Source: Pseudomonas proteolytica (GTDB lineage Bacteria; Pseudomonadota; Gammaproteobacteria; Pseudomonadales; Pseudomonadaceae). Taken from it: DNA of 64,000 nt. Of the stretch, positions 36,318-44,927 are shown one piece after another (position 1 is the stretch's first letter; each line of letters opens with the position of its first letter). The stretch spans positions 1 through 64,000 of the forward strand of contig NZ_VFEV01000024.1 of NCBI RefSeq assembly GCF_007858275.1, given 5' to 3'. The notes beneath the pieces are model-generated. The model had not been told where the DNA came from. It made no database searches and worked only from the letters and a program-made list of their open reading frames with translations. The translations under genes were made by a program, and so were the position numbers.

Positions 36318-37787
36318 TCAACCTACGCGGTAGTTTGGCGCTTCCTTGGTGATCTGCACGTCGTGGACATGGGATTCAGCCATGCCGGCGCCGGTGATCC
36401 GTACGAACTCTGGCTTGGTGCGCATTTCTTCGATGTCGGCGCTGCCGGTGTAGCCCATCGAGGAACGCAGGCCGCCCATCAGTTGATGGATGATGGCGCT
36501 CAGGGTGCCCTTGTACGGCACACGGCCTTCGATGCCTTCCGGGACGAGCTTCTCGGCGCCTGCCGAGGAGTCCTGGAAGTAGCGGTCGGAAGAACCTTGC
36601 GCCTGGGACATGGCGCCCAGCGAACCCATGCCGCGGTAAGCCTTGTAGGAACGGCCCTGGAACAGTTCGATCTCGCCTGGCGCTTCTTCAGTACCTGCGA
36701 ACATCGAGCCCATCATCACGCAGGAAGCACCGGCTACGATGGCCTTGGACAGGTCACCGGAGAAACGGATGCCGCCGTCGGCGATCAATGGTACGCCAGT
36801 GCCTTCAAGGGCAGCGGCAACATTGGCGATGGCGCTGATTTGCGGCACGCCCACACCGGCGACGATACGCGTGGTGCAGATCGAGCCTGGGCCGATACCG
36901 ACCTTGACTGCGTCAGCACCGGCTTCGGCCAGGGCCTTGGCGGCAGCGCCGGTGGCGATGTTGCCGCCGATCACCTGCACGTCAGGGAAGTTCTGCTTGA
37001 CCCAGCGTACGCGGTCGATCACGCCTTTGGAGTGACCGTGGGCAGTGTCGACCACCACCACGTCAACACCGGCAGCGACCAGGGCCGAAACGCGGTCGCC
37101 GGTGTCTTTACCGGTACCAACGGCGGCGCCAACGCGCAGACGACCTTGGTCATCCTTGCTGGCCAGCGGGTAAGCCTTGGCTTTTTCGATGTCGTTGACG
37201 GTCATCATGCCCTTGAGGGCGAATTTGTCGTCGACGATCAGCACGCGCTCGATGCGGTGCTTGTGCAGCAGTTCACGCACATCGTTCTTGTCGGCGCCTT
37301 CCTTGACAGTGACCAGGCGCTCTTTAGGCGTCATCACTTCACGGACGGTAACTTCAAGACGGTTTTCGAAGCGCACGTCACGGGAAGTGACGATGCCGAC
37401 CAGGTCGCCATCGTGCAGCACAGGAACACCGGAGATGTTGTGCAGGCGGGTCAGGTCGAACAGGTCGCGTACGGTGGCGTCGGCTTCGATGGTGATCGGA
37501 TCTTTCACCACACCGGCTTCATAACGCTTGACCTTGCGCACTTCGGCAGCTTGCTGGTCGATGGTCATGTTCTTGTGGATGATGCCGATGCCGCCTTCCT
37601 GAGCCATGGCGATTGCCAAACGGGCTTCGGTGACGGTGTCCATGGCAGCGGAAACCAGGGGAATATTCAGCTCGATGCCACGGGTTAGGCGGGTCTTGAG
37701 ACTGACTTCGTTAGGAAGCACCTCGGAGTAACCGGGCACTAGGAGAATGTCGTCGAATGTCAGAGCTTCTTGGCTGATACGCAGCAT
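36318..37787 (-). CDS. guaB: IMP dehydrogenase
   Basis: The 489-residue TIM-barrel enzyme oxidises IMP to XMP with NAD. The catalytic cysteine is C304 in GSICTTR. Two CBS domains are inserted at about 95-205. The ATG at 37787 (MLRISQEALTFDD) is preceded by GGGAG and is the family N terminus. It is first gene of the guaBA operon. Confidence 0.97.
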   Translation of the reverse strand: MLRISQEALTFDDILLVPGYSEVLPNEVSLKTRLTRGIELNIPLVSAAMDTVTEARLAIAMAQEGGIGIIHKNMTIDQQAAEVRKVKRYEAGVVKDPITIEADATVRDLFDLTRLHNISGVPVLHDGDLVGIVTSRDVRFENRLEVTVREVMTPKERLVTVKEGADKNDVRELLHKHRIERVLIVDDKFALKGMMTVNDIEKAKAYPLASKDDQGRLRVGAAVGTGKDTGDRVSALVAAGVDVVVVDTAHGHSKGVIDRVRWVKQNFPDVQVIGGNIATGAAAKALAEAGADAVKVGIGPGSICTTRIVAGVGVPQISAIANVAAALEGTGVPLIADGGIRFSGDLSKAIVAGASCVMMGSMFAGTEEAPGEIELFQGRSYKAYRGMGSLGAMSQAQGSSDRYFQDSSAGAEKLVPEGIEGRVPYKGTLSAIIHQLMGGLRSSMGYTGSADIEEMRTKPEFVRITGAGMAESHVHDVQITKEAPNYRVG

Positions 37788-37910
37788 CGCGGGGGCTCCC
37801 GAGCGGGAAAATGGAAGCGCGCCATTATATACATGCGCCCTGCCGGGCTCAATGTAAAACTCTGACAAACTTGGTAATACTGATAGATGGGTAAACCCAG
37901 GCGCTTTTTT

Positions 37911-38008
37911 GTAGGAGCGAGCTTGCTCGCGAAGAGCGTGAAGGCACCGCGCAAAACCAGAAAGCCAGCGTTATCGTTGACGATTTTCGCGAGCAAGCTC
38001 GCGCCTAC
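37911..38008. repeat. REPIN (100-bp type), overlapping the end of a gene
   Basis: GTAGGAGCGAGCTTGCTCGCG and CGCGAGCAAGCTCGCGCCTAC flank a centre ending CGTTATCGTTGACG. The last four bases (38005-38008) overlap the neighbouring minus-strand gene and contain its TAG stop. Confidence 0.88.
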
Positions 38009-38553
38009 AATTCGACTTTGACCCAGCTGATTTTCTGGTCGAGCCAGTCGGCAAATTCGTCGATAAAGCTCTGCTTGAAGCCCGCTTCGGCCCAGTTGTT
38101 GAAGATGAAGCCCAGGTTGGAAAAGCCGCACTCCTGCAAGAATAGAAACCCGTTGATGTCATCTTCATGCCCACACAGCGGGCAGGTGAAGTTGTCGGTA
38201 TGGCCGGGCATCCAGTCTTCCAGGCTCTCGAACAGCGCCTCGCCGACTTCTTTAAGGCATTGCGGGCAGCCGGCTTCTTCGAGAAACCCCTTGGCCGGGG
38301 TATAGATGCAACGCTTGTAGATGATTTCCAGGCCATTGACCGGCTCGTTGAATGGCAACGCCTCGGGGTGCAACACCACGGCGCGGGCGCCGTCGGCCAG
38401 GGCATAGCCCATGCGGTTGCCGGTGCGGCCACAGGTGGTCAGTTCTTCCTTGATGATGTTCTTGCGCACCAGCCAGCGCACGATGGCCCGGGCGCGGGGT
38501 TCGTGGACGGGCAAGGTGGAGATTTTCGGGACAAGGATGCTTTGGGAATTCAT
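38005..38553 (-). CDS. zinc-ribbon protein of unknown function
   Basis: The 182-residue cytosolic protein has two CxxC pairs (CPQC near 96 and CPLCGH near 124) that together form a zinc ribbon. The N-terminal part (RAIVRWLVRKNIIKEELTTCGRTGNRMGYALADG) has no domain I can name. Relatives in pseudomonads have been labelled 'sugar ABC transporter ATPase', but no Walker motif is visible, so I do not accept that name. The stop codon TAG lies inside the end of a REPIN. Confidence 0.75.
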   Translation of the reverse strand: MNSQSILVPKISTLPVHEPRARAIVRWLVRKNIIKEELTTCGRTGNRMGYALADGARAVVLHPEALPFNEPVNGLEIIYKRCIYTPAKGFLEEAGCPQCLKEVGEALFESLEDWMPGHTDNFTCPLCGHEDDINGFLFLQECGFSNLGFIFNNWAEAGFKQSFIDEFADWLDQKISWVKVEL

Positions 38554-38582
38554 GGGAGTCCTGCGGTGTGGCTGCTGGCCTC

Positions 38583-38648
38583 ATCGCGGGCAAGCCCGGC
38601 TCCCACAGTTGATCGCATACCAATGTGGGAGCCGGGCTTGCCCGCGAT
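38583..38648. repeat. REPIN with perfect 25-bp inverted arms
   Basis: The arm 38583-38607 (ATCGCGGGCAAGCCCGGCTC...) is exactly repeated in inverse at 38624-38648, with a 16-base centre. It lies between the zinc-ribbon gene and the TSUP transporter gene. Confidence 0.9.
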
Positions 38649-38690
38649 AAGGCCCTAGAGCCCGGCAGCTTAATCCCTGCCACCCACAGG

Positions 38691-39458
38691 TCAAGTACTC
38701 AAATACCGCCCAATCAACGCTATGCCACTGGCCAGCACCAGCCACGTCACCAACCGCACAAACGCCTCGCGGGACATGCGCAGGGTCAACCTGCGCCCCG
38801 CCCACAGCCCCAGGGCCATCGCCGGCAGCAGGCACACCGCCAGCAGCAGCAAGGGCAATTGGGCATACACCCCGGCGATCAAAAACAAACTCAGGCGTAC
38901 CACCGTGCTCGCGCTGATCAACGCACTTTGGGTGGCTCGCGCGCCGTCCTTGGGCAGGCGGCTGTTCAGATAAATCGCATACAAAAAGCCGCCACTGCCA
39001 AACAAGGCCCCAAACAATCCGCCCACTACGCCCATGGGCACCGACCAGCCGGCAGCCAAAGCTGTGGGCTTGGCCTTTACCGCCAGGCTGTAAATGGCAT
39101 AGGCGCTGATAAACAGGCCCATCAACAGCAGGAGCAGGTCCGAATGCAGGTTAAGCAAGAAGATCACACCCAGGGTGCAGCCAATGGCCATGCACGGTAG
39201 TAACCGCAATAGCTCCGGCTTGACCACATCCCGCCGCGATTGCAGCAGGTTGCCAAAGGCCGCGACGAAATCCAGCAGCACCAGCAACGGAATGATCTTC
39301 GACAGCGGCATGAACATAATCAGGATCGGCCCGGCCACCAGTGCCGTGCCGAAGCCGGCGATGCCAAACACGATATAGGCCAGGGTGATCCCCAGGCCAA
39401 TCACCAGCCAGTCCACCGGACCAAACGACCACTGCGCCATCAATTCAACCAGGCTCAT
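38691..39458 (-). CDS. TSUP (TauE/SafE) family membrane transporter
   Basis: The 255-residue inner-membrane protein has about eight hydrophobic helices and the family's N-terminal signature GFGTALVAGPILIMFMP, repeated in weaker form as GVVGGLFGALFGSGGFLYA. Family members export sulfite, sulfoacetate or other organosulfur anions. ATG 39458 (MSLVELMAQW) is preferred over 39497 because of AAGGA just upstream. It is divergent from a LysR regulator across 99 bases, which suggests control by it. The substrate is unknown. Confidence 0.9.
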   Translation of the reverse strand: MSLVELMAQWSFGPVDWLVIGLGITLAYIVFGIAGFGTALVAGPILIMFMPLSKIIPLLVLLDFVAAFGNLLQSRRDVVKPELLRLLPCMAIGCTLGVIFLLNLHSDLLLLLMGLFISAYAIYSLAVKAKPTALAAGWSVPMGVVGGLFGALFGSGGFLYAIYLNSRLPKDGARATQSALISASTVVRLSLFLIAGVYAQLPLLLLAVCLLPAMALGLWAGRRLTLRMSREAFVRLVTWLVLASGIALIGRYLST

Positions 39459-39557
39459 GAAATATTCCTTGTTAGCGATGGCCCTCACTTTAGCCAAGCT
39501 GATGTGTTGCGACTAATATCTTCAAAGCCATCCATCTATCTCAAAAAGGCATGACTG

Positions 39558-40448
39558 GTGATTTCTACCCGACAACTGCGTTACTTCGTCGAAATAGCCG
39601 AGAGCGGCAGCTTCAGCGCCGCCGCCGAACGCCTGTTTGTCGCGCAATCGGCCCTCAGCCGGCAGATCAAGGAGTTGGAAACCCTCCTGCAAACCCCGCT
39701 GTTCGAGCGCACCGCCCGCCTCCCGCGCCTGACGGCCGCCGGCGAGGCGTTTTATCCACGAGCGCGCAACCTGCTGGGCGAGTTGCACAAGGCCAGTGAA
39801 TTGGCGACCCAGGTCGGCCACGGCCAACTCGGCACGCTGCGCCTGAGCCACTCCAGCACGGTGCCGATGAGCGGGCGCGTCCTGCGCGGGATCAGCGCCT
39901 GGCTGGAGCAGTGTCCCGGGGTGTCGATGGATATCGTCAAACTGTCCTCAGAAGCGCAGTTGGAGGACATTGCCGACGGTCGGCTGGAGGTCGGCCTGCT
40001 GCGCCTGCCGGTGCTGCGCCAGCGCGAAGGGGTACGTATCGTGCCTCTGTATAAAGAGCCACTGCTGCTGGCTGTACCTCCTACCCACCCTTTGGCCCGG
40101 CATTCCGCGGCCATTGAACTGGCGCAATTGAAAGACCAAGCCTTTATTTCGATCCCCCACCCACAACGCGGCGGCCTGAGTTACCTGTCGGCCGAGTTGT
40201 GCATGCGTGCCGGATTTTTCCCCAAGGCCGCGCGGGTGATGTCGCGCAAGACCACCCAACTGCAGTTGATCCAGGCTGGATTTGGCATTGCGCTGCTGCC
40301 CGAGTCGATGCGTGATATCGCCCCGGCCAACATTCACTTCCTGCCCCTGGCCGACCCTGATTGCCACAGCACAGTGGCCCTGGCCTGTGCGCAGGCGCCG
40401 AGCGCGTTGGTTGCGCAGTTCTGTCAAACACTGGCCGAATGCCTATAA
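39558..40448 (+). CDS. LysR-family transcriptional regulator
   Basis: The 296-residue protein has an N-terminal winged helix (RQLRYFVEIAESGSFSAAAERL, residues about 5-63) and a C-terminal co-inducer domain (about 90-290). The GTG at 39558 is used; AAGG lies 9 bases upstream and the HTH begins at once. It is divergent from the TSUP gene and probably controls it. The effector cannot be read from sequence. Confidence 0.92.
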   Translation: MISTRQLRYFVEIAESGSFSAAAERLFVAQSALSRQIKELETLLQTPLFERTARLPRLTAAGEAFYPRARNLLGELHKASELATQVGHGQLGTLRLSHSSTVPMSGRVLRGISAWLEQCPGVSMDIVKLSSEAQLEDIADGRLEVGLLRLPVLRQREGVRIVPLYKEPLLLAVPPTHPLARHSAAIELAQLKDQAFISIPHPQRGGLSYLSAELCMRAGFFPKAARVMSRKTTQLQLIQAGFGIALLPESMRDIAPANIHFLPLADPDCHSTVALACAQAPSALVAQFCQTLAECL

Positions 40449-40478
40449 ACTGCCGCCCATGACTAAAGATCTCTTGCC

Positions 40479-41858
40479 ATGATGAAAGACCCGTTTGCCC
40501 GCCTGGGCCTGGACCGCGAGGTCCTGACTGTCAGCCAACTCAACGGCCGCGCTCGGGTGTTGCTCGAGGACGTGTTCACCAATATCTGGGTCGAAGGCGA
40601 GATCTCCAACCTCGCCCGCCCGGCCTCTGGGCATGTGTATTTCACCCTCAAGGACAGCGGCGCGCAGGTACGGTGTGCGCTGTTTCGCAACAACGCCGCG
40701 CGCGTGCGCCAGGCATTGAAGGATGGCCTGGCGGTCAAGGTGCGGGGCAAAGTCTCGCTGTTCGAGGGGCGTGGCGACTACCAGTTGATCCTCGACACTG
40801 TAGAGCCAGCCGGCGATGGTGCGCTGCGCCTGGCCTTCGATGCCTTGAAGGAAAAACTCAGCGCCGAAGGGCTGTTCAGTGCCGAGCGCAAGGTGCCGCT
40901 GCCGGCCCATCCGCGCCGCATCGGCATTATCAGTTCACCCACCGGCGCGGTGATTCGCGACATCATCAGTGTATTCGCCCGCCGTGCACCAAACGTGCAG
41001 CTGACCCTGATCCCCACCGCCGTGCAGGGCCGCGAGGCCGTGGCGCAGATTGTCCGCGCCCTCAAGCTGGCGGATGCCCGGGGCTTTGATGCGCTGATCC
41101 TGGCCCGTGGCGGCGGCTCGCTGGAAGACCTCTGGTGTTTCAACGAAGAAGCCGTGGCCCGTGCCATCGATGCGTGTGTCACGCCTATCGTCAGTGCGGT
41201 CGGCCATGAAACCGATGTATCCATCAGTGACTTCGTGGCCGATGTGCGCGCCCCCACGCCCTCGGCTGCCGCTGAGTTGCTGGCGCCGGATGCCAGCAAC
41301 CTGGTACGCCAGGTCGAAAGCCTGCACCGGCGCCTGGTGATGTTGATGCGCAATCGCCTGACCCACGACCGCCTGCGCCTGGAAGGCATGGCCCGGCGCC
41401 TGCGTCACCCCGGTGAGCGTCTGCGCCAGCAGGCCCAGCGCCTGGATGACCTGGATATGCGCCTGCGCAGGGCGTTCGAGCGCAGCCTCAATACCCGTCG
41501 CGAACGCCTGATCCGCCTCGAAACCCGCCTGGCCGGCCAGCACCCGGGGCGCCAACTGGCCCTGCTGCGCCAGCGCCTGGACAGCCTCGCCGAGCGCCTG
41601 CCCCGGGCCATGCGCGAAGGTCTCAAGGCGCGCCGCCTGCAACTGCAAAGCCAGGTGCAGACGTTGCAGGTGGTCAGCCCGCTGGCGACCCTGGGCCGTG
41701 GCTACAGCATCCTGCTGGACGAGCGCGGCCAGGCCATTCGCAATGCCGCGCAAACCCACACCGGCCAGCGCCTGACCGCGCGTCTCGGTGAGGGCCAACT
41801 GCAAGTGCGGGTGGAAGATAACCACCTGACACCCGTCACCCTTTCATTACTGGATTGA
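40479..41858 (+). CDS. xseA: exodeoxyribonuclease VII large subunit
   Basis: The 459-residue subunit degrades single-stranded DNA together with XseB, which is not in the window. The N-terminal OB fold (about 15-115; GEISNLARPASGHVYF) precedes the catalytic domain (ISSPTGAVIRDI, ARGGGSLEDLWCFN, SAVGHETDVSISD) and a long Arg/Leu-rich coiled coil (about 285-400). ATG 40482 is an equally possible start. The M23 gene follows within 3 bases. Confidence 0.96.
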   Translation: MMKDPFARLGLDREVLTVSQLNGRARVLLEDVFTNIWVEGEISNLARPASGHVYFTLKDSGAQVRCALFRNNAARVRQALKDGLAVKVRGKVSLFEGRGDYQLILDTVEPAGDGALRLAFDALKEKLSAEGLFSAERKVPLPAHPRRIGIISSPTGAVIRDIISVFARRAPNVQLTLIPTAVQGREAVAQIVRALKLADARGFDALILARGGGSLEDLWCFNEEAVARAIDACVTPIVSAVGHETDVSISDFVADVRAPTPSAAAELLAPDASNLVRQVESLHRRLVMLMRNRLTHDRLRLEGMARRLRHPGERLRQQAQRLDDLDMRLRRAFERSLNTRRERLIRLETRLAGQHPGRQLALLRQRLDSLAERLPRAMREGLKARRLQLQSQVQTLQVVSPLATLGRGYSILLDERGQAIRNAAQTHTGQRLTARLGEGQLQVRVEDNHLTPVTLSLLD

Positions 41859-41861
41859 TTG

Positions 41862-42683
41862 ATGCCTCGTCTATTTAGCCTGTTGCTGCTGCTGTGCCTC
41901 GCTTTTAACGCCCACGCCGACAGCTACATCACCCGCACTCTGAACAAGCCGGTGCCCGGTGGCGTGGCCGTGGTCGACCTGGGCCCTGGGGCCGCCGCGC
42001 CGAAAGCCACTTATCAGGGCAAACCGGTGCTGGTGGTCAAGGAACAGGACAACTGGCTGGCGATTGTCGGCATCCCGCTGACGGTCAAGCCCGGTAACGA
42101 GCGCATTAGCAGTGGCGGGCGCAACCTGCCGTTTATCGTCGGTTTCAAGAAGTATCCAGAACAGCGCATCACCCTGAAGAACAAAAGCCAGGTCAACCCC
42201 GAGCCTGCACAACTCAAGCGCATCGAGGGCGAGCTGGCCGTGCAGCTCAAGGCTTACCGCAGCTTCAGCCCGAACCTGCCAAGCAACCTGGTGCTGGACA
42301 AGCCAGTGAACGGCCCGCTGTCCAGCAAGTTCGGCGTGCGCCGCTTCTTCAACGGTGAAGAACGCAACCCGCACTCGGGCCTGGACTTCGCGGTGCCCGC
42401 TGGCACGCCGATCAAGACGCCGGCCAATGGCAAGGTGATTCTGGTGGGGAACTACTTCTTTAACGGCAACACGGTGTTCGTCGACCATGGCCAGGGCTTT
42501 ATCAGCATGTTCTGCCATATGTCGAAGATTGATGTGAAGGTGGGCCAGCAACTGGTGCGCGGGGCGGTGGTTGGTAAGGTCGGTTCGACGGGCCGAGCGA
42601 CCGGGCCGCATATGCATTGGAATATCAGCTTGAATGATGCGCGGGTGGACCCGGCGATCTTTATAGGGGCGTTCCAGCCTTGA
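41862..42683 (+). CDS. M23-family peptidoglycan endopeptidase
   Basis: The 273-residue protein has a signal peptide (MPRLFSLLLLLCLAFNAHA) and a C-terminal LytM/M23 domain with zinc ligands in HSGLD and GPHMHW. Both sites are intact, so it should be a true endopeptidase and not an EnvC-like activator. The N-terminal ~140 residues form the regulatory part common in pseudomonads. It follows xseA by 3 bases. Confidence 0.92.
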   Translation: MPRLFSLLLLLCLAFNAHADSYITRTLNKPVPGGVAVVDLGPGAAAPKATYQGKPVLVVKEQDNWLAIVGIPLTVKPGNERISSGGRNLPFIVGFKKYPEQRITLKNKSQVNPEPAQLKRIEGELAVQLKAYRSFSPNLPSNLVLDKPVNGPLSSKFGVRRFFNGEERNPHSGLDFAVPAGTPIKTPANGKVILVGNYFFNGNTVFVDHGQGFISMFCHMSKIDVKVGQQLVRGAVVGKVGSTGRATGPHMHWNISLNDARVDPAIFIGAFQP

Positions 42684-42695
42684 TCTGATCGCGGG

Positions 42696-42746
42696 GCAGA
42701 CTGGCGTCATCGCAGGCTTGCATGCGATGGCGCCAAATCAGTCTGC
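42696..42746. repeat. REP-like hairpin after the M23 gene
   Basis: GCAGACTGGCG...CATCGCA pairs with TGCGATGGCGCC...CAGTCTGC over 51 bases with few mismatches. It has no T-run. It is a REP variant, or a stabilising or terminating hairpin of the xseA-M23 transcript. Confidence 0.65.
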
Positions 42747-42899
42747 ACTGATTGCGCATCTGCAAACCCTCACGCAAATAAAACAAAGCATCCAGACTTT
42801 ACTCACCATAAAATCTCGTTTACCAGAGCAATAGCAGAACTTCTCTCAATTTTTTCCGACTGCTTGCCATCTTTCACCTCGCCGGTTAGGGTTGAGCTT

Positions 42900-42977
42900 A
42901 TGAAAACCTCTCACACCCTCATTCAGCTCCGCCAGCACCGCAGCCTGTGCCTCGTCAGCGCACGACTGCCAGGCTGA
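42900..42977 (+). CDS. possible leuA leader peptide, 25 codons
   Basis: ATG at 42900 opens a 25-residue frame, MKTSHTLIQLRQHRSLCLVS then ARLPG and TGA, ending 88 bases before leuA. Five leucines, one valine and one isoleucine are present, and TAGGG lies about 10 bases upstream. The Leu codons are not consecutive, so a classical attenuator is uncertain. The 382-base gap from the M23 gene to leuA otherwise holds a REP-like hairpin and a short hairpin at 43027-43047. Confidence 0.45.
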   Translation: MKTSHTLIQLRQHRSLCLVSARLPG

Positions 42978-43026
42978 ATCGATCTGCCTCGTCCCCGGTT
43001 TGCATCCCTAATAAACGCTTTCTGGC

Positions 43027-43047
43027 AGGCCGCCTCTTCTCGGCCCT
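43027..43047 (+). other. short hairpin before leuA
   Basis: AGGCCG pairs with CGGCCCT (five good pairs) across CCTCTTCT, ending just before the leuA ribosome site AAGGA at 43054-43058. It lacks a T-run. If folded it could reduce initiation on leuA. Confidence 0.35.
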
Positions 43048-43065
43048 ACAACAAGGATTCTTCTG

Positions 43066-44745
43066 ATGAGCATGCTCAAAGACCCGTCTTCGAAATACCG
43101 CGCGTTCCCGACCATTGATATCCCGGACCGTACCTGGCCGTCGAAGACCATCACCACCGCGCCGATCTGGTGCAGTTCCGACTTGCGCGACGGCAACCAG
43201 TCGTTGATCGAACCGATGGACGCCGTGAAGAAACTGCGTTTCTGGAAAACCCTGGTCTCGGTGGGCGTGAAAGAGATCGAAGCCTCGTTCCCGGCCGCTT
43301 CGCAGACTGACTTCGACTTCGTACGCACCCTGATCGAAGACAACCATATCCCCGAGGACACCACCATCCAGGTGCTGACCCAGGGCCGTGAAGACTTGAT
43401 CGCGCGTACTTTCGAATCCCTGCGCGGCGCCAAGAAAGCCATCGTGCACTTGTACAACGCCACCTCGCCATCCTTCCGCCGTATCGTGTTCAATCAGGAC
43501 AAGGACGGGATCAAGGCCATCGCGGTCGACGCCGCCAAGCTCTTCGTCAAGTACGCCGCCCAGCAGCCGGAAACCCAGTGGACTTTCGAGTACTCGCCAG
43601 AGACCTTCAGCGCCACTGAGCTGGAGTTCGCCAAGGAAGTATGTGACGCAGTGATCGAGGTGTGGAACCCGACGCCCGAGCACAAGATGATCCTCAACCT
43701 GCCGGCTACGGTGGAATGCGCCACGCCGAACATCTATGCCGACCAGATCGAGTGGTTCGGTCGCCATATCAACCGTCGTGACAGCGTGATCATCAGCCTG
43801 CACACCCACAACGACCGTGGCACTGGCGTCGCCGCCACCGAGCTGGGCCTGATGGCGGGTGCCGACCGTGTCGAAGGTTGCCTGTTCGGCAACGGCGAGC
43901 GTACTGGTAACGTCGACCTCGTCACCGTCGCCTTGAACCTCTACACCCAGGGCGTAAACCCTGAGTTGGACTTCTCCGATATCGACGGCGTGCGCAAAGT
44001 GGTCGAGGAGTGCAACCAGATCCCGGTGCACCCACGTCACCCGTATGTGGGCGATCTGGTCCACACCGCGTTCTCCGGCTCGCACCAGGATGCAATCCGC
44101 AAAGGCTTCGCCCAGCAGAAACCGGATGCCTTGTGGGAAGTGCCGTACTTGCCAATCGACCCGGCCGATATTGGCCGCAGCTACGAGGCGGTGATCCGCG
44201 TCAACAGCCAGTCGGGCAAGGGCGGTATCGCTTACCTGCTGGAACAGGAATACGGCATCAGCTTGCCACGCCGCATGCAGATCGAGTTCAGCCAGGTAGT
44301 CCAGGCCGAAACCGACCGCGTGGGCCTGGAGATGACCGCCTCGCAGATCCACGCATTGCTGCAGCGTGAATACCTGCAAGCCAACACCCCGTACGCGCTG
44401 GTCAGCCACCGCTTGCAGGAAGAAAACGGCAACAGCTCGGTAGAAGTTGAAGTCTCCGGCAAGGGCCAGGGTGAAACCAACCTGCGCTGGCACGGCAAAG
44501 GCAACGGCGCGCTGGAAGCGCTGGTGGCCGGCCTGCCGATTGGTGTCGAGATCATGGACTACAACGAGCACGCGATCGGCGCAGGTACTAACGCCAAGGC
44601 TGCGGCTTACATCGAACTGCGCGTGAACGGCGAGCGTCCGGTGCATGGCGTGGGGATTGATGAAAACATCACGACGGCCAGCTTCAAGGCGGTGTTCAGC
44701 GCGCTGAACCGCTCGTTGAGCCAGCTGGAAGCGAAAGCGGCGTAA
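43066..44745 (+). CDS. leuA: 2-isopropylmalate synthase
   Basis: The 559-residue enzyme condenses acetyl-CoA with 2-ketoisovalerate in the first step of leucine synthesis. It is of the long (LeuA type 2) form. The catalytic HMGL-like barrel has SSDLRDGNQ and LHTHNDRGTG, and the C-terminal regulatory domain (about 440-555) binds leucine for feedback control. AAGGA sets the ATG at 43066. A strong terminator follows. Confidence 0.97.
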   Translation: MSMLKDPSSKYRAFPTIDIPDRTWPSKTITTAPIWCSSDLRDGNQSLIEPMDAVKKLRFWKTLVSVGVKEIEASFPAASQTDFDFVRTLIEDNHIPEDTTIQVLTQGREDLIARTFESLRGAKKAIVHLYNATSPSFRRIVFNQDKDGIKAIAVDAAKLFVKYAAQQPETQWTFEYSPETFSATELEFAKEVCDAVIEVWNPTPEHKMILNLPATVECATPNIYADQIEWFGRHINRRDSVIISLHTHNDRGTGVAATELGLMAGADRVEGCLFGNGERTGNVDLVTVALNLYTQGVNPELDFSDIDGVRKVVEECNQIPVHPRHPYVGDLVHTAFSGSHQDAIRKGFAQQKPDALWEVPYLPIDPADIGRSYEAVIRVNSQSGKGGIAYLLEQEYGISLPRRMQIEFSQVVQAETDRVGLEMTASQIHALLQREYLQANTPYALVSHRLQEENGNSSVEVEVSGKGQGETNLRWHGKGNGALEALVAGLPIGVEIMDYNEHAIGAGTNAKAAAYIELRVNGERPVHGVGIDENITTASFKAVFSALNRSLSQLEAKAA

Positions 44746-44763
44746 CTGACCGCTGAAAAGCCA

Positions 44764-44798
44764 AAGGCCCCTGGATGCGAATCCAGGGGCCTTTTTAC
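44764..44798 (+). terminator. Rho-independent terminator of leuA
   Basis: AAGGCCCCTGGAT and ATCCAGGGGCCTT pair perfectly across GCGA, followed by a T-run. Confidence 0.95.
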
Positions 44799-44876
44799 TT
44801 TGGGGCTGGGGCGAGGCTGATGGCCCTATCGCGGCATAGGTATCTACACAACTTTCAGAAACTGACGAACTCTCCT

Positions 44877-44901
44877 GTGGCGAGCGGGCTTGCCCGCGAT
44901 A
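44877..44901. repeat. single REP sequence
   Basis: GTGGCGAGCGGGCTTGCCCGCG followed by ATA. No inverted partner of comparable quality is nearby. Confidence 0.65.
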
Positions 44902-44927
44902 GCTATCCCCCATACACCAAAGATTTA

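Noticed and set aside
42955..44913. A 652-codon minus-strand frame opposite leuA
   Set aside because: It is a shadow of leuA, extends into REP sequence and has no ribosome site or recognisable domain.
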